DNA of 64,000 bases, from NCBI RefSeq assembly GCF_026898135.2, contig NZ_CP114035.2:4505501-4569500 (forward strand). The letters are read 5' to 3'. The notes beneath the pieces were generated by a model, which was not told the DNA's origin, did not search any database, and worked only from the letters and a program-made list of their open reading frames with translations. The stretch's first letter is position 1. Each line of letters opens with the position of its first letter. Shown piece after piece: positions 33,792 to 42,981 of this stretch. Position numbers and translations under genes: made by a program. The DNA comes from Pseudomonas fortuita. GTDB taxonomy: Bacteria; Pseudomonadota; Gammaproteobacteria; Pseudomonadales; Pseudomonadaceae.

Positions 33792-34934
33792 TCAACTGTC
33801 GCGGCGCAGGTCCGGCGGGATCGGCAGGTCTTCTTTCAACGGCTCTGGCCGCTTGCCCCTGCCAGCGCGGTACTGGCGGATCTGGAACACATAGGCCAGT
33901 ACCTGCGCCACGGCCAGGTACAAGCCGGCAGGGATTTCCTGCTCAGGCTCGGTGGAGTAGTAGATCGCCCGCGCCAGCGCCGGCGATTCGAGGATCTGGA
34001 TCTTGTGCTCCACACCAATCTCACGAATCTTCAGGGCCATGAAGTCGGTGCCCTTGGCCAGCAGCAAGGGTGCTGCCCCGCCCTTCTCCGGGTCGTACTG
34101 CAGGGCCACCGCATAGTGCGTCGGGTTGGTGATGATCACATCGGCCTGCGGCACCGCCGCCATCATGCGCCGCTGCGACATCTCGCGCTGCAGTTGGCGA
34201 ATACGTTGCTTGACCTCGGGCTTGCCCTCGCTGTCCTTGTACTCGTCGCGCACTTCCTGCTTGGTCATCTTCATTTTCTTGTGCGTCTGGTACAGCTGGA
34301 TGGGCACGTCCGCCGCCGCAATCAGCAGCAGCCCGGCCGACATCCACAACGCACTCCAGCCCACCACCTGCAGGCTGTGAATGATCGCCTGCTCAAGCGG
34401 TTCGTTGGCGATCGACAACAATGCCTGGCGGTCGCTGACCAACACCACCACCGCCACCGCCAGAATCACGAAGAATTTGGCCAGCGCCTTGAGCAGCTCG
34501 GTCAAGCCGTTCACCGAGAACATCCGCTTGATCCCCGACAGAGGGTTCATGCGGCTGAATTTTGGCTGCAGCAAGCTGCCCGAGAACAGGAAACCGCTAA
34601 GGGCAATGGGCGCAACGAAGGAAATCACGAACAGCAGGATAAGCACCGGCTGCACAGCCCATATCGCCATCTTGCCCGAGGCCAGCAGGAAGGCGCCCAT
34701 TGCCCGCTCGTCGACAATGATGTCGCGCGTGAGGCTGAAGTTCATGCGCATGATGCTCAGCAACGTCTCGGCCATGTGACCGCCGAACGCCAGCAGGCCT
34801 CCAGCGCCAGCCAAGGTCACCGCCACCGTGTTCAGCTCCTTGGAGCGCGCGATCTCGCCTTTCTCGCGGGCATCGCGCTTGCGTTTCTCGGTGGGGTCTT
34901 CTGTCTTGTCCTGACCGCTCTCGCTTTCTGCCAT
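33792..34934 (-). CDS. flhB: Flagellar export apparatus protein FlhB
   Basis: A 380-residue export switch protein: charged N-terminus (D-P-T-E-K-R-K-R-D-A-R-E-K-G), four membrane helices, and a cytoplasmic domain with the autocleavage site N270-P271-T-H. Cleavage there lets FliK switch export from hook to filament. Begins 2 bases after fliR and ends the fliLMNOPQR-flhB operon. Confidence 0.95.
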   Translation of the reverse strand: MAESESGQDKTEDPTEKRKRDAREKGEIARSKELNTVAVTLAGAGGLLAFGGHMAETLLSIMRMNFSLTRDIIVDERAMGAFLLASGKMAIWAVQPVLILLFVISFVAPIALSGFLFSGSLLQPKFSRMNPLSGIKRMFSVNGLTELLKALAKFFVILAVAVVVLVSDRQALLSIANEPLEQAIIHSLQVVGWSALWMSAGLLLIAAADVPIQLYQTHKKMKMTKQEVRDEYKDSEGKPEVKQRIRQLQREMSQRRMMAAVPQADVIITNPTHYAVALQYDPEKGGAAPLLLAKGTDFMALKIREIGVEHKIQILESPALARAIYYSTEPEQEIPAGLYLAVAQVLAYVFQIRQYRAGRGKRPEPLKEDLPIPPDLRRDS

Positions 34935-34936
34935 GC

Positions 34937-35713
34937 TCAGCGCGCCCTCGCCAGTTCACGCAGCCATTGCAGCGCTTCGCTGGCCAATGCCTGATAGTGG
35001 GACAGCACATCGGCCAGACCCACCCAGAAAATGAGCATGCCCAGGACCAGGGTCAACGGGAGGCCAATGGAGAAGATGTTCAACTGTGGCGCGGCTCGGG
35101 TCATCACGCCAAAGGCGATGTTCACCACCAGCAAGGCGGCGACGACCGGCAGGATCAGCAGCAGGCCGGCCGCAAACATCCAACCCACTCGCCCGACCAG
35201 TTCCCAGAACTGGTTGACCACCAGCGCATTGCCCACCGGCAAGGTGGTAAAGCTTTCGGTCAGTACTTCGAACACCACCAGGTGGCCGTTCATCAACAGG
35301 AACAGCACGCTTACCAGCATGGTCATGAACTGGCTGATCACCGTGACGTTCACGCCGTTGGCGGGGTCGACCATCGAGGCGAAGGCCATACCCATCTGCA
35401 CCGCGACGATCTGCCCGGCAATCACGAAAGCCTGGAACAGCAACTGCAGGGCCAGGCCGAACAGCGTGCCGACGATGATCTGTTCGCCACACAGCAACAG
35501 GCCTCGCAGGCTCAGCGGGTCGAATTCGGGCAGCGGCGGCAGCGCCGGCACGATCACCACGGTAATGGCCACCGCCACGTACAGGCGCACCCGCGCCGGC
35601 AGCATGCGAGTGCCAAAGATCGGCATGGTCATCAGCACCGCAGTCACCCTGAACAACGGCAGGATGAAGGTGGCGACCCAGGTGCCGATCTGCGCGTCGG
35701 TCAGCTCCAGCAT
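34937..35713 (-). CDS. fliR: Flagellar export apparatus protein FliR
   Basis: A 258-residue membrane protein of the export gate core (FliPQR complex) with about six helices; M-L-E-L-T-D-A-Q-I-G-T-W and M-G-M-A-F-A-S-M-V-D-P-A-N-G are the conserved segments. Start ATG 35713 lies 7 bases after the fliQ stop; translation is probably coupled, since no clear ribosome binding site is visible. Confidence 0.94.
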   Translation of the reverse strand: MLELTDAQIGTWVATFILPLFRVTAVLMTMPIFGTRMLPARVRLYVAVAITVVIVPALPPLPEFDPLSLRGLLLCGEQIIVGTLFGLALQLLFQAFVIAGQIVAVQMGMAFASMVDPANGVNVTVISQFMTMLVSVLFLLMNGHLVVFEVLTESFTTLPVGNALVVNQFWELVGRVGWMFAAGLLLILPVVAALLVVNIAFGVMTRAAPQLNIFSIGLPLTLVLGMLIFWVGLADVLSHYQALASEALQWLRELARAR

Positions 35714-35720
35714 GTCAGCG

Positions 35721-35990
35721 TCAACCGATGAGCTGCGGGATGTTGGTGTAGAGGGTGGTGATGTACTCCATGAACTTCTGTACCAGCCATGGCCCGGCAA
35801 CGATCAGCGTAACCAGCATTACCAGCAGGCGCGGCAAAAAGCTCAGGGTCTGTTCGTTGATCTGCGTGGCGGCCTGGAACATCGCCACCACCAGGCCCAC
35901 CAGCAGGCTCGGCACCACCAGCACAGCGACCATCAGGGTGGTCAGCCACAGGGCGTCACGGAACAGGTCGACGGCTACTTCGGGTGTCAT
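35721..35990 (-). CDS. fliQ: Flagellar export apparatus protein FliQ
   Basis: An 89-residue protein with two membrane helices (about 15-37 and 53-73) separated by the conserved Q-A-A-T-Q-I-N-E-Q-T-L loop. Part of the FliPQR gate. Twenty-one bases after fliP. Confidence 0.95.
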   Translation of the reverse strand: MTPEVAVDLFRDALWLTTLMVAVLVVPSLLVGLVVAMFQAATQINEQTLSFLPRLLVMLVTLIVAGPWLVQKFMEYITTLYTNIPQLIG

Positions 35991-36011
35991 CGGCGGCTCT
36001 CCTTGACGGCG

Positions 36012-36767
36012 TCAGACGCCGCCGAAACTGCTGGCCAGGGTGCCCATGATCAGCGCCCAGCCATCCACCAGCACGAACAACATGATCTTGAACGGCAGCG
36101 AGATGATCAGCGGCGACAACATCATCATACCCATGGCCATCAGCACACTGGCCACGACCATGTCGATGATCAGGAACGGGATGAAGATCATGAAGCCGAT
36201 CTGAAACGCGGTTTTCAGCTCGGAGGTAACGAATGCCGGCACCAAAATCGTCAGCGGGACCTGATCGGGGCCGGCGATGTCGGTGCGCTTGGACAGGCGC
36301 ATGAACAAGTCCAGGTCGCTTTGCCGGGTTTGCGCCAGCATGAAGTCCTTGAGCGGCACCTGGGCCTTGTCGATGGCCTGCTGGGCAGTCATCTGCTCCT
36401 TGAGGTACGGCTGCAGGGCGTCCTGGTTCACCCGGTCGAACACCGGCGCCATGATGAACATGGTCAGAAACAGCGCCATGCCGGTCAGGATCTGGTTGGA
36501 CGGCGTCTGCTGCAGGCCCAGGGCCTGACGCAGGATCGAGAACACGATGATGATGCGGGTAAAACTGGTCATCAGGATGACGAACGCCGGGATGAAGCTG
36601 AGCGCCGTCATGATCAGCAGAATCTGCAGGCTGACCGAATACTCCTGCTGCCCGTCCGCCCCGTTGGACAGGGTAATGGCCGGGATCGACAACGGGTCGG
36701 CGGCCAGGGCCAGCGGCGCAGCCAGCAGCAGCGCCAAAGTCAACAACATACGCAGCGGGCCGCTCAT
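36012..36767 (-). CDS. fliP: Flagellar export apparatus protein FliP
   Basis: A 251-residue membrane protein with a signal-like N-terminus (cleaved in the family) and four helices; [15 protein letters not shown] and the [11 protein letters not shown] segment are diagnostic. ATG 36767 shares a base with the fliO stop (TGATG); a GTG at 36770 is an alternative start. Confidence 0.95.
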   Translation of the reverse strand: MSGPLRMLLTLALLLAAPLALAADPLSIPAITLSNGADGQQEYSVSLQILLIMTALSFIPAFVILMTSFTRIIIVFSILRQALGLQQTPSNQILTGMALFLTMFIMAPVFDRVNQDALQPYLKEQMTAQQAIDKAQVPLKDFMLAQTRQSDLDLFMRLSKRTDIAGPDQVPLTILVPAFVTSELKTAFQIGFMIFIPFLIIDMVVASVLMAMGMMMLSPLIISLPFKIMLFVLVDGWALIMGTLASSFGGV

Positions 36768-37201
36768 CACTTCTTGTCCTTAGGGTCCTTGCCCATCAGC
36801 TCCATCAACCGCTGGGCAAATTCCGGCGTTGCCTGACGTGCGCCAGCCGGCACTTCCACGGGTTCGGCCAGCACATGCAGCGCCTCGATGCTACCGGGGG
36901 TGTGGCCAATCAGGATCTGCTCCTTGCCCACCTGCACCAGCAGCAGGCGGTCACGCGGGCCGATGGCCCGGCTGCCGACGATCTCGATCACCTGCCCGCC
37001 CTTCACCGCCGTGCTCTGCATGCGCCGCAGCACCCAGGCCAGAAAGAAGATCAGGCCCACCACCAGCAGCAGACCGAAGACCATCTGCGCCAACTGACCG
37101 CCAAGGCTGCCAGGCGCCGTCGCCGGGGTTGCCGCCGGCGTGGCTGCAGCCAGACAGGCCTGGCTGGCCAGCAGCGCAGCGAACGCCGCAAAGGCGCGCA
37201 T
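36767..37201 (-). CDS. fliO: Flagellar protein FliO
   Basis: A 144-residue protein: N-terminal signal-like segment ending near A-C-L-A-A, an Ala/Pro/Thr stretch, one membrane helix (about 40-60) and a cytoplasmic domain. FliO helps assemble the FliP ring. ATG 37201 has GAAGGG 4 bases upstream; a GTG at 37213 would add four residues. Confidence 0.9.
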   Translation of the reverse strand: MRAFAAFAALLASQACLAAATPAATPATAPGSLGGQLAQMVFGLLLVVGLIFFLAWVLRRMQSTAVKGGQVIEIVGSRAIGPRDRLLLVQVGKEQILIGHTPGSIEALHVLAEPVEVPAGARQATPEFAQRLMELMGKDPKDKK

Positions 37202-37213
37202 CGTGCCCTTCAC

Positions 37214-37681
37214 TCAGCGCAGCTTCTTGATACGTTCGCTGGGGCTGATCACGTCGGTCAGGCGAATGCCGAACTTCTCGTTGACCACCACCACTTCGCC
37301 ATGGGCAATCAGTGTGCCGTTGACCAGCACGTCCAGCGGCTCGCCGGCCAGGCGGTCAAGCTCGATCACCGAGCCCTGGTTGAGCTGCAGCAGGTTGCGG
37401 ATGTTGATCTCGGTGCTGCCCACTTCCATGGAAATGTTCACCGGAATGTCCAGGATCACATCCAGGTTCGGGCCTTCGAGGCTGACGTTTTCGTTCGGCT
37501 TCGGCGAGCTGGCGAACTCTTCCATCGGCATGCGGCCGGGGCCGCCGCTGCTGCCGGTGTCACCGCCCAGCAGCGCATCGATGTCGGCCTGCCCCGCCGA
37601 GCCGGTCTCTTCAAGGGCCGCAGCCCACTCATCGGCCAGCGCCTGGTCCTCTGCGGAGGTGATCTCGTTTTCGTTAGCCAT
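37214..37681 (-). CDS. fliN: Flagellar motor switch protein FliN
   Basis: A 155-residue C-ring protein. The C-terminal SpoA domain is conserved (L-D-V-I-L-D-I-P-V-N-I-S-M-E-V-G, then L-A-G-E-P-L-D-V-L-V-N-G). The N-terminal extension, rich in Glu and Ala with a D-I-D-A-L-L-G-G motif like that of FliM, is typical of pseudomonads. Start ATG 37681 with AGAGGA just upstream. Confidence 0.95.
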   Translation of the reverse strand: MANENEITSAEDQALADEWAAALEETGSAGQADIDALLGGDTGSSGGPGRMPMEEFASSPKPNENVSLEGPNLDVILDIPVNISMEVGSTEINIRNLLQLNQGSVIELDRLAGEPLDVLVNGTLIAHGEVVVVNEKFGIRLTDVISPSERIKKLR

Positions 37682-37728
37682 GGTTTCCTCTACAGGCATT
37701 CAATTCGTTATGAGCGACCGGTACGCCG

Positions 37729-38697
37729 TCAGCGGCGTTCGATCGGGTCGATGATCTGCAGGGCCAGGTTGCCCTTGTGCGAACCCAGGCGCGCCTTGAA
37801 CGACGGCACGCCGTTGGCACGCAGCACCAGGTGCTCGGGCAGCTCCACCGGGATCACGTCGCCAGGCTGCATGTGCAGAATGTCGCGCAGCTTCAGCTGG
37901 CGGCGGGCGACCGTGGCGGTCAGGGGCACGGCCACATCCAGCACGTCCTCGCGCAGGGCCTTGACCCAGCGCTCGTCCTGGTCGTCCAGGTCGGACTGGA
38001 AACCGGCATCGAGCATTTCCCGCACCGGCTCGATCATCGAGTACGGCATGGTCACGTGCAGGTCGCCGCCACCGCCGTCCAGTTCGATGTGGAAGGTGGA
38101 CACCACCACTGCCTCGCTGGGCCCGACAATGTTGGCCATGGCCGGGTTGACTTCGGAGTTCATGTACTCGAAGGTGACCGGCATGATCGCCTGCCAGGCT
38201 TCCTTGAGGTCGACGAAGCACTGGTCCAGCACCATGCGCACCACGCGCAGTTCGGTAGGGGTGAATTCGCGGCCTTCGATCTTGGCGTGGCGGCCATCGC
38301 CACCGAAGAAGTTGTCTACCAGCTTGAACACCAGCTTGGCATCGAGGATGAACAGCGAGGTGCCGCGCAGCGGCTTGATCTTCACCAGGTTAAGGCTGGT
38401 GGGCACGTACAGCGAGTGCACGTATTCGCCGAACTTCATCACCTGCACGCCGCCCACGGCCACGTCGGCAGAACGGCGCAGCAGGTTGAACATGCTGATA
38501 CGGGTGTAACGGGCGAAGCGCTCGTTGATCATTTCAAGGGTCGGCATGCGACCCCGTACGATACGGTCCTGGCTGGTCAGGTCGTAGCTTTTGATACTGC
38601 CAGGCTCGGATGCGCTTTCGGTCTGCACCAGCCCGTCGTCGACGCCGTGCAACAGGGCATCGATTTCATCCTGGGACAGCAGGTCCTGTACGGCCAT
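37729..38697 (-). CDS. fliM: Flagellar motor switch protein FliM
   Basis: A 322-residue C-ring protein. The N-terminal L-S-Q-D-E-I-D-A-L-L motif binds CheY-P; the middle domain and the C-terminal SpoA domain (V-P-L-T-A-T-V-A-R-R-Q-L) follow. Nine bases after fliL and 47 bases before fliN. Confidence 0.96.
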   Translation of the reverse strand: MAVQDLLSQDEIDALLHGVDDGLVQTESASEPGSIKSYDLTSQDRIVRGRMPTLEMINERFARYTRISMFNLLRRSADVAVGGVQVMKFGEYVHSLYVPTSLNLVKIKPLRGTSLFILDAKLVFKLVDNFFGGDGRHAKIEGREFTPTELRVVRMVLDQCFVDLKEAWQAIMPVTFEYMNSEVNPAMANIVGPSEAVVVSTFHIELDGGGGDLHVTMPYSMIEPVREMLDAGFQSDLDDQDERWVKALREDVLDVAVPLTATVARRQLKLRDILHMQPGDVIPVELPEHLVLRANGVPSFKARLGSHKGNLALQIIDPIERR

Positions 38698-38706
38698 TGC
38701 GGACTC

Positions 38707-39204
38707 CTACTGCAATACGAAATTGGTGAACAGCAACTGGTCGATGACCGGCTTGCCGACTTCCTTCTGCGCCACTTCCTGGACCACTGCGGTAGCCTTC
38801 TGGCGCAACATCTCCTGCCCGACCGGGCTGCTGGCCAGGGTGTCGAAACCCTGCCCGGAGAACATCATCACCAGGTTGTTGCGGATCACCGGCATGTGCA
38901 CCTTCAGGGCATCCAGGTCAGCCTGGTTACGCGCCTGCATCGTGATGCTCAGTTGCATGTAGCGCTGGCGGCCGTTCTGGTTGAAATTCACCACGAATGC
39001 CGGGGTCAGCGCCTCGTAGATCGCCGCAGGCTTGACGTTGCCGGCGGCAGGCTCGGCGGCCGGGGCCGACTCGCTCTTGTGCATGATGAACCAGGTAGCG
39101 CCCACCGAAAGGCCGATTGCCAGCAACAGGCCTACGACCGCCAGCAGGATCAGCTTGAGTTTGCCTTTAGTGGCGGGGTCTTTGACTGCTTCGCTCTTCG
39201 CCAT
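38707..39204 (-). CDS. fliL: Flagellar basal-body protein FliL
   Basis: A 165-residue stator-associated protein: short cytoplasmic tail, one membrane helix (about 18-38, L-I-L-L-A-V-V-G-L-L-L-A), and a periplasmic domain ending L-L-F-T-N-F-V-L-Q, the conserved FliL C-terminus. First gene of the fliLMNOPQR-flhB operon, behind a sigma-54 promoter. Confidence 0.95.
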   Translation of the reverse strand: MAKSEAVKDPATKGKLKLILLAVVGLLLAIGLSVGATWFIMHKSESAPAAEPAAGNVKPAAIYEALTPAFVVNFNQNGRQRYMQLSITMQARNQADLDALKVHMPVIRNNLVMMFSGQGFDTLASSPVGQEMLRQKATAVVQEVAQKEVGKPVIDQLLFTNFVLQ

Positions 39205-39254
39205 GCCAATAATCCGTCGTCCATCGGGGGTTCAAAGGTGGATGGCTTGGCTTG

Positions 39255-39270
39255 AGCAAGTGTTATGCCA
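39255..39270 (-). promoter_or_regulatory. Sigma-54 promoter of fliL operon
   Basis: Minus strand TGGCATAACACTTGCT: near-perfect -24/-12 element with 10 bases between GG and GC, about 50 bases before the fliL ATG. The spot agrees with FleQ/RpoN control known for this operon in Pseudomonas. Confidence 0.85.
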
Positions 39271-39300
39271 GAATTCGGCTTCAGGGATTTTACGGCGGTG

Positions 39301-39525
39301 AGATCGAGCGCCGCCCGCGCGGCGCATCGCGAGCTGCGCTCGCTCCTACGTTTGTTGCGGGCCAATTAATCCTGTGGCATTTGCGCGCGTACGCTTGGGC
39401 GCATGGCACGTTATCACGTCCTGAAAACCAAGCGGTCGCGCGCGCCCGGCCCAGGCAATACTGGCCCGAAACAAACGTAGGAGCGAGCGCAGCTCGCGAT
39501 GCGCCGCGCGGGCGGCGCTCGATCT
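39301..39525. repeat. Inverted pair of 56-base REP-like arms
   Basis: 39301-39356 is an exact inverted copy of 39470-39525 (56 of 56 by reading). The arms start GATCGAGCGCCGCCCGCGCG and themselves contain smaller dyads; the 113-base spacer holds nothing recognised. Together with the fliL promoter it fills the 351-base gap between fliL and fliK. Confidence 0.9.
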
Positions 39526-39555
39526 AAGTAGGCGCCAAAACCCCCCAGCCATGCA

Positions 39556-40809
39556 TCACGCGTAGTAATCAACCGCACTGTCGCCGATAACCACTTGCTG
39601 TTCCACAGGTCGGGCGCTTTCGACTGGCTCGGCCCCACCCTGCTCCGCCTGCCGCGCCGCCACCCCGGACAGGTTGCTGCCCTGCGCCTGCCCCTGCTGT
39701 TGCTGCCCACGCGACTGGTCGGCCACGTTGACATCTGGCTGCGCCAGCCCATGCTGGGCGAACAGTTCGCGCAAGCGGTGCACCTGGCTGTCGAGTGCAT
39801 CACGCACACCGGCGTGGCCGCTGATGAAGGTGACTTGGGTCGATTGGTCCGTCGCAACATTGACGCGAATATCCAAACGGCCCAGCTCGGCCGGCTCCAG
39901 CTGGATATCCGCCGACTTGAGGTTCTGGCTGGACAAGTACATGACCCGGTTGACCAAGCCCTCGGCCCAGGCGCCCTGGTTCATCGGCAATGGCTGGTGC
40001 AGCGGGCCGGCATTGGCCGGTACGGCGTTGGCGGTCTTGGCCGTGGCAGCCTGGGTCAGGCTGGCCAGGCGGTTGGCAAAATCATCGATGCGGGTGTCGC
40101 TATCGGCGCTCTTGGTGTCCTTCAGGCCATCTTCAAGCAGGGCACCAAAAGCCTTGTCACCCGACTCACCCGCTTCACCCTCGGCATGCTCCACCAGGTT
40201 CGCCAAGGTATTGACGGTTGCCTGCCCATCTTCGCCCTGGGCGCGGGACGGGTCCAGGGCATGCGCCGAGGTAGCGCCTTTGGCATGGGCGCTGTGCTCC
40301 AGCGCCAGGCGCAAGGTTGGCAGGTTGGCCAACGGGTCGGCATCGGGGTCGAAGGCTTCTTCGGCAGATGGCGCTTCGGGCAGTGCCGCAGCCTGCGCCG
40401 TGGCCGCCTGCAGCACCGGCGCGACAGCCTCGGCCTGCGCCTGGATCAGCTGGGCGCCAGGCTGGGCGTCGGTGACCTGGCCGGCCACCAGGCTGGCATC
40501 ACGCAGCGCGGTATCGGCCTGGGCAGCGTCATCAGCTGGCAACTTGTTGCCGTCATCGGCAACCGCAGTTTTCTCGGCGGGCTCTTTCTTGCCCCCCGCT
40601 GCCGCCTCAGGTTTGTCCTTGAGCTGGGCCGGGGCGACCTTGTCATTTTGCCCAGCGGCCTTGTCACGCCCCTGCCTGGCCATCACCTGGCCAAAGCCGT
40701 CACCCTTGTCACCCAACGCCTGCAGCGGTTTATCCGCCTGCGCGGTGGCCGAACGCGAGGTGCTTTTAATGGCGTTGGCTTGCAACAAAGGGTTGGGTGC
40801 GACAGGCAT
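39556..40809 (-). CDS. fliK: Flagellar hook-length control protein FliK
   Basis: A 417-residue secreted ruler protein. The long Ala/Gln/Asp-rich N-terminal part has low complexity, as usual; the C-terminal domain (about 280-375: A-D-I-Q-L-E-P-A-E-L-G-R-L-D-I-R-V, H-A-G-V-R-D-A-L-D-S-Q-V-H-R-L-R-E-L-F) is the FlhB-binding switch domain. Transcribed alone from its own sigma-54 promoter. Confidence 0.94.
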   Translation of the reverse strand: MPVAPNPLLQANAIKSTSRSATAQADKPLQALGDKGDGFGQVMARQGRDKAAGQNDKVAPAQLKDKPEAAAGGKKEPAEKTAVADDGNKLPADDAAQADTALRDASLVAGQVTDAQPGAQLIQAQAEAVAPVLQAATAQAAALPEAPSAEEAFDPDADPLANLPTLRLALEHSAHAKGATSAHALDPSRAQGEDGQATVNTLANLVEHAEGEAGESGDKAFGALLEDGLKDTKSADSDTRIDDFANRLASLTQAATAKTANAVPANAGPLHQPLPMNQGAWAEGLVNRVMYLSSQNLKSADIQLEPAELGRLDIRVNVATDQSTQVTFISGHAGVRDALDSQVHRLRELFAQHGLAQPDVNVADQSRGQQQQGQAQGSNLSGVAARQAEQGGAEPVESARPVEQQVVIGDSAVDYYA

Positions 40810-40856
40810 TGAGCGGTCTCCGCGCCAGGAACAGTAAAATCATCCAGCCAGAGAAA

Positions 40857-40872
40857 AGCAAGACTCGCGCCA
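40857..40872 (-). promoter_or_regulatory. Sigma-54 promoter of fliK
   Basis: Minus strand TGGCGCGAGTCTTGCT: 10 bases between GG and GC, close to consensus, about 48 bases upstream of the fliK ATG and just after the hptB stop codon. Confidence 0.82.
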
Positions 40873-40881
40873 ACTCACGCA

Positions 40882-41229
40882 TCAGCCTGCAGAAATACGC
40901 TGCTGCTCATCACGGTAAAAGCGCTGCACCACGCCATATTCCAGATCGATACGGTTGATCAGGTCTTCGATACCATACAGTGGACGCTGCCGGGCGCGGT
41001 CTTCCAGTTGCTGACACAAGCGAGCCAGGGCCACTGCGCCCATGTTGCTGCTGCTGCCCTTGAAACTGTGGGCGGCAGCACCGAGCTCTTCGGCGCTTTT
41101 GGCCGCGTGCAACTGGCTCAAGCGCCGCTCGGAATCGTCGAGAAAGGTCTTCACCAACTGCAGGAAGCCATCTTCCATGACTTCACGCAGGTCACTGAGG
41201 ACCTTGTGGTCAATATGCATGTCAGTCAC
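40882..41229 (-). CDS. hptB: Histidine phosphotransfer protein HptB
   Basis: A 115-residue Hpt protein. The phosphorylated His is in A-A-H-S-F-K-G-S-S-S-N-M-G, followed by a C-terminal helix. In P. aeruginosa HptB relays phosphate from hybrid kinases to HsbR. GTG at 41229 is the likely start (AAGGAG 7 bases upstream). Last gene of the hsbA-hsbR-hptB unit. Confidence 0.88.
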   Translation of the reverse strand: MTDMHIDHKVLSDLREVMEDGFLQLVKTFLDDSERRLSQLHAAKSAEELGAAAHSFKGSSSNMGAVALARLCQQLEDRARQRPLYGIEDLINRIDLEYGVVQRFYRDEQQRISAG

Positions 41230-41277
41230 TTGCTCACTCCTTGATCAAGCCAGATTATGCCCGAGCCAACCTGTGGC

Positions 41278-42981
41278 TCACCATATGAACTCCACATGCG
41301 CGCGACGCCCGTCCTCACTCCAGCGGGCGTTGCTGGCCAGCCGCTGGACCAGGTTCAGGCCACGCCCGCTCAGGCCGTGCGCCAGCGAAGGCCGCGACAG
41401 CACACGCTGCACGTCGAACCCGGCGCCGCTGTCGAGCACCTCAACTATCAGACGCCCGCCACCGGCGTGCGGTTCAACCGTAAAGTCGATGCGCACGAAC
41501 CCGTCGGTCAACGCGCCCAGACGCCGGGCGCGCTCCTGGTAATAGTCGGCAAACCCCTGCCCATCGCGCTTGAGCCGCGAATCCAGGCCCAGCACCCCAT
41601 GCTCCAGCGCATTGGAATACAGTTCGCTGAGCACTGCGTGCAGGCTGCCGGTGCGTGCGCGCAGGCCGTGAATTTCCTGCAACAACTGCACCAGGTACGG
41701 CACCGGATTGAAGCGCTTGAGGCTTTCGCCCCGCACCTCGAACCCCAGCGACCAGTCCAGCGGGCTGGAGCGGCCGCTATCAGAGTAGATGATCGGCGCC
41801 GGCACCCGCTCCTCAGCGCTGAACATGCGAATGTCGCACAGGCTGATATCGTCCCGCGGGCGCCCGCCAAAGCGCTTCAATGCCTGCATCACCTCATCGA
41901 ACAGCCGCTCCGGGTCGCGATTGTCGGCCAGCACCGTACGCAGGCGCCGGACGCCGAATAACCGCTCCTGGTCATCGGCGGTATCCAGCACGCCGTCCGA
42001 CAATAATAACAGCCGCTCACCCGGCGCCAATGGCAACACTTCGGTGCTGTCATCGAAACGCTCCGCAGCCAGGATGCCCAGTGGGAGGTGCCGCGACCTC
42101 AGCGATGATAGCACCTGGCCATCAATCGACAAGTGATAACCATCGGGCATGCCCCCATTCCACACCTCTACTGCGCCACGCTGCAAGCTGAGGTCGAGCA
42201 GCAGCGCACAGCAGAACATGTCCACTGGCAGGATGCGTTTGAGCTTGGCGTTCATCTCGCGCAGGATCTGCGCCATGCCGTAGCCCTTGGCAGTCATGCC
42301 GTAGAACACCTCTGCCAGTGGCATGGCCCCCACCGCCGCCGGCAGGCCGTGGCCGGTGAAATCGCCGAGCAGCACGCGCATGTCACCGGCCGGCGTGAAC
42401 GCGGCCAGCATCAGGTCGCCATTGAACAGCGCATAGGGCGATTGCAGGTAGCGGATGTTGGGGGCAGACAGGCATCCGGAGTGAGCCACCTTGTCGAACA
42501 CCGCCTTGGCCACCCGCTGCTCGTTGAGCAGGTGGTGGTGGTGCCGGGAGATCTGGTCGCGCTGCTCCAGCACGGTAGCCTGCAGCCGGCGCAGGCGGTC
42601 CATGGCGCGAATCTTGGCGCCGAGGATCACCGCACTGTAAGGCTTGGCCATGAAATCATCGCCCCCGGCCTCCAGGCAACGCACCAGGCCCTCTTCTTCA
42701 TTCAGCGACGTCAGGAAAATGATCGGCACCAGCGCCTCGCCGGCCAGGGCCTTGATCTGCCGCGCCGCCTCAAAGCCATCCATCACCGGCATCAGTGCAT
42801 CCAGCAGCACCAGCTGCGGGCGCCGCTCGACGAACAGCGCCACTGCCTGCTCGCCATTTTCTGCGGTGACTACCTGATGGCCCTGGCGTCGCACGATCTG
42901 CGCCAACAGCAGTCGGTCGGCGGCTCCGTCTTCGGCGACCAGCACTGTCAACGCCTGTTCGGCGGGCATGTCGACGCTCAA
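41278..42981 (-). CDS. hsbR: Response regulator with PP2C phosphatase and kinase domains, HsbR
   Basis: A 567-residue three-domain protein: receiver (about 10-130; phosphoacceptor in V-L-L-D-A-L-M-P-V-M-D-G), a SpoIIE/RsbU-type PP2C phosphatase (about 175-385; G-D-F-T-G-H-G-L-P-A-A and S-D-G-V-L-D motifs) and a C-terminal anti-sigma-like HATPase (E-L-Y-S-N-A-L-E-H-G, G-L-S-G-R-G-L-N-L). This order is that of HsbR, which sets the phosphorylation of HsbA. A TTG at 42981 overlaps the hsbA stop (TTGA); an ATG at 42969 is an alternative start. Confidence 0.88.
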   Translation of the reverse strand: MSVDMPAEQALTVLVAEDGAADRLLLAQIVRRQGHQVVTAENGEQAVALFVERRPQLVLLDALMPVMDGFEAARQIKALAGEALVPIIFLTSLNEEEGLVRCLEAGGDDFMAKPYSAVILGAKIRAMDRLRRLQATVLEQRDQISRHHHHLLNEQRVAKAVFDKVAHSGCLSAPNIRYLQSPYALFNGDLMLAAFTPAGDMRVLLGDFTGHGLPAAVGAMPLAEVFYGMTAKGYGMAQILREMNAKLKRILPVDMFCCALLLDLSLQRGAVEVWNGGMPDGYHLSIDGQVLSSLRSRHLPLGILAAERFDDSTEVLPLAPGERLLLLSDGVLDTADDQERLFGVRRLRTVLADNRDPERLFDEVMQALKRFGGRPRDDISLCDIRMFSAEERVPAPIIYSDSGRSSPLDWSLGFEVRGESLKRFNPVPYLVQLLQEIHGLRARTGSLHAVLSELYSNALEHGVLGLDSRLKRDGQGFADYYQERARRLGALTDGFVRIDFTVEPHAGGGRLIVEVLDSGAGFDVQRVLSRPSLAHGLSGRGLNLVQRLASNARWSEDGRRAHVEFIW

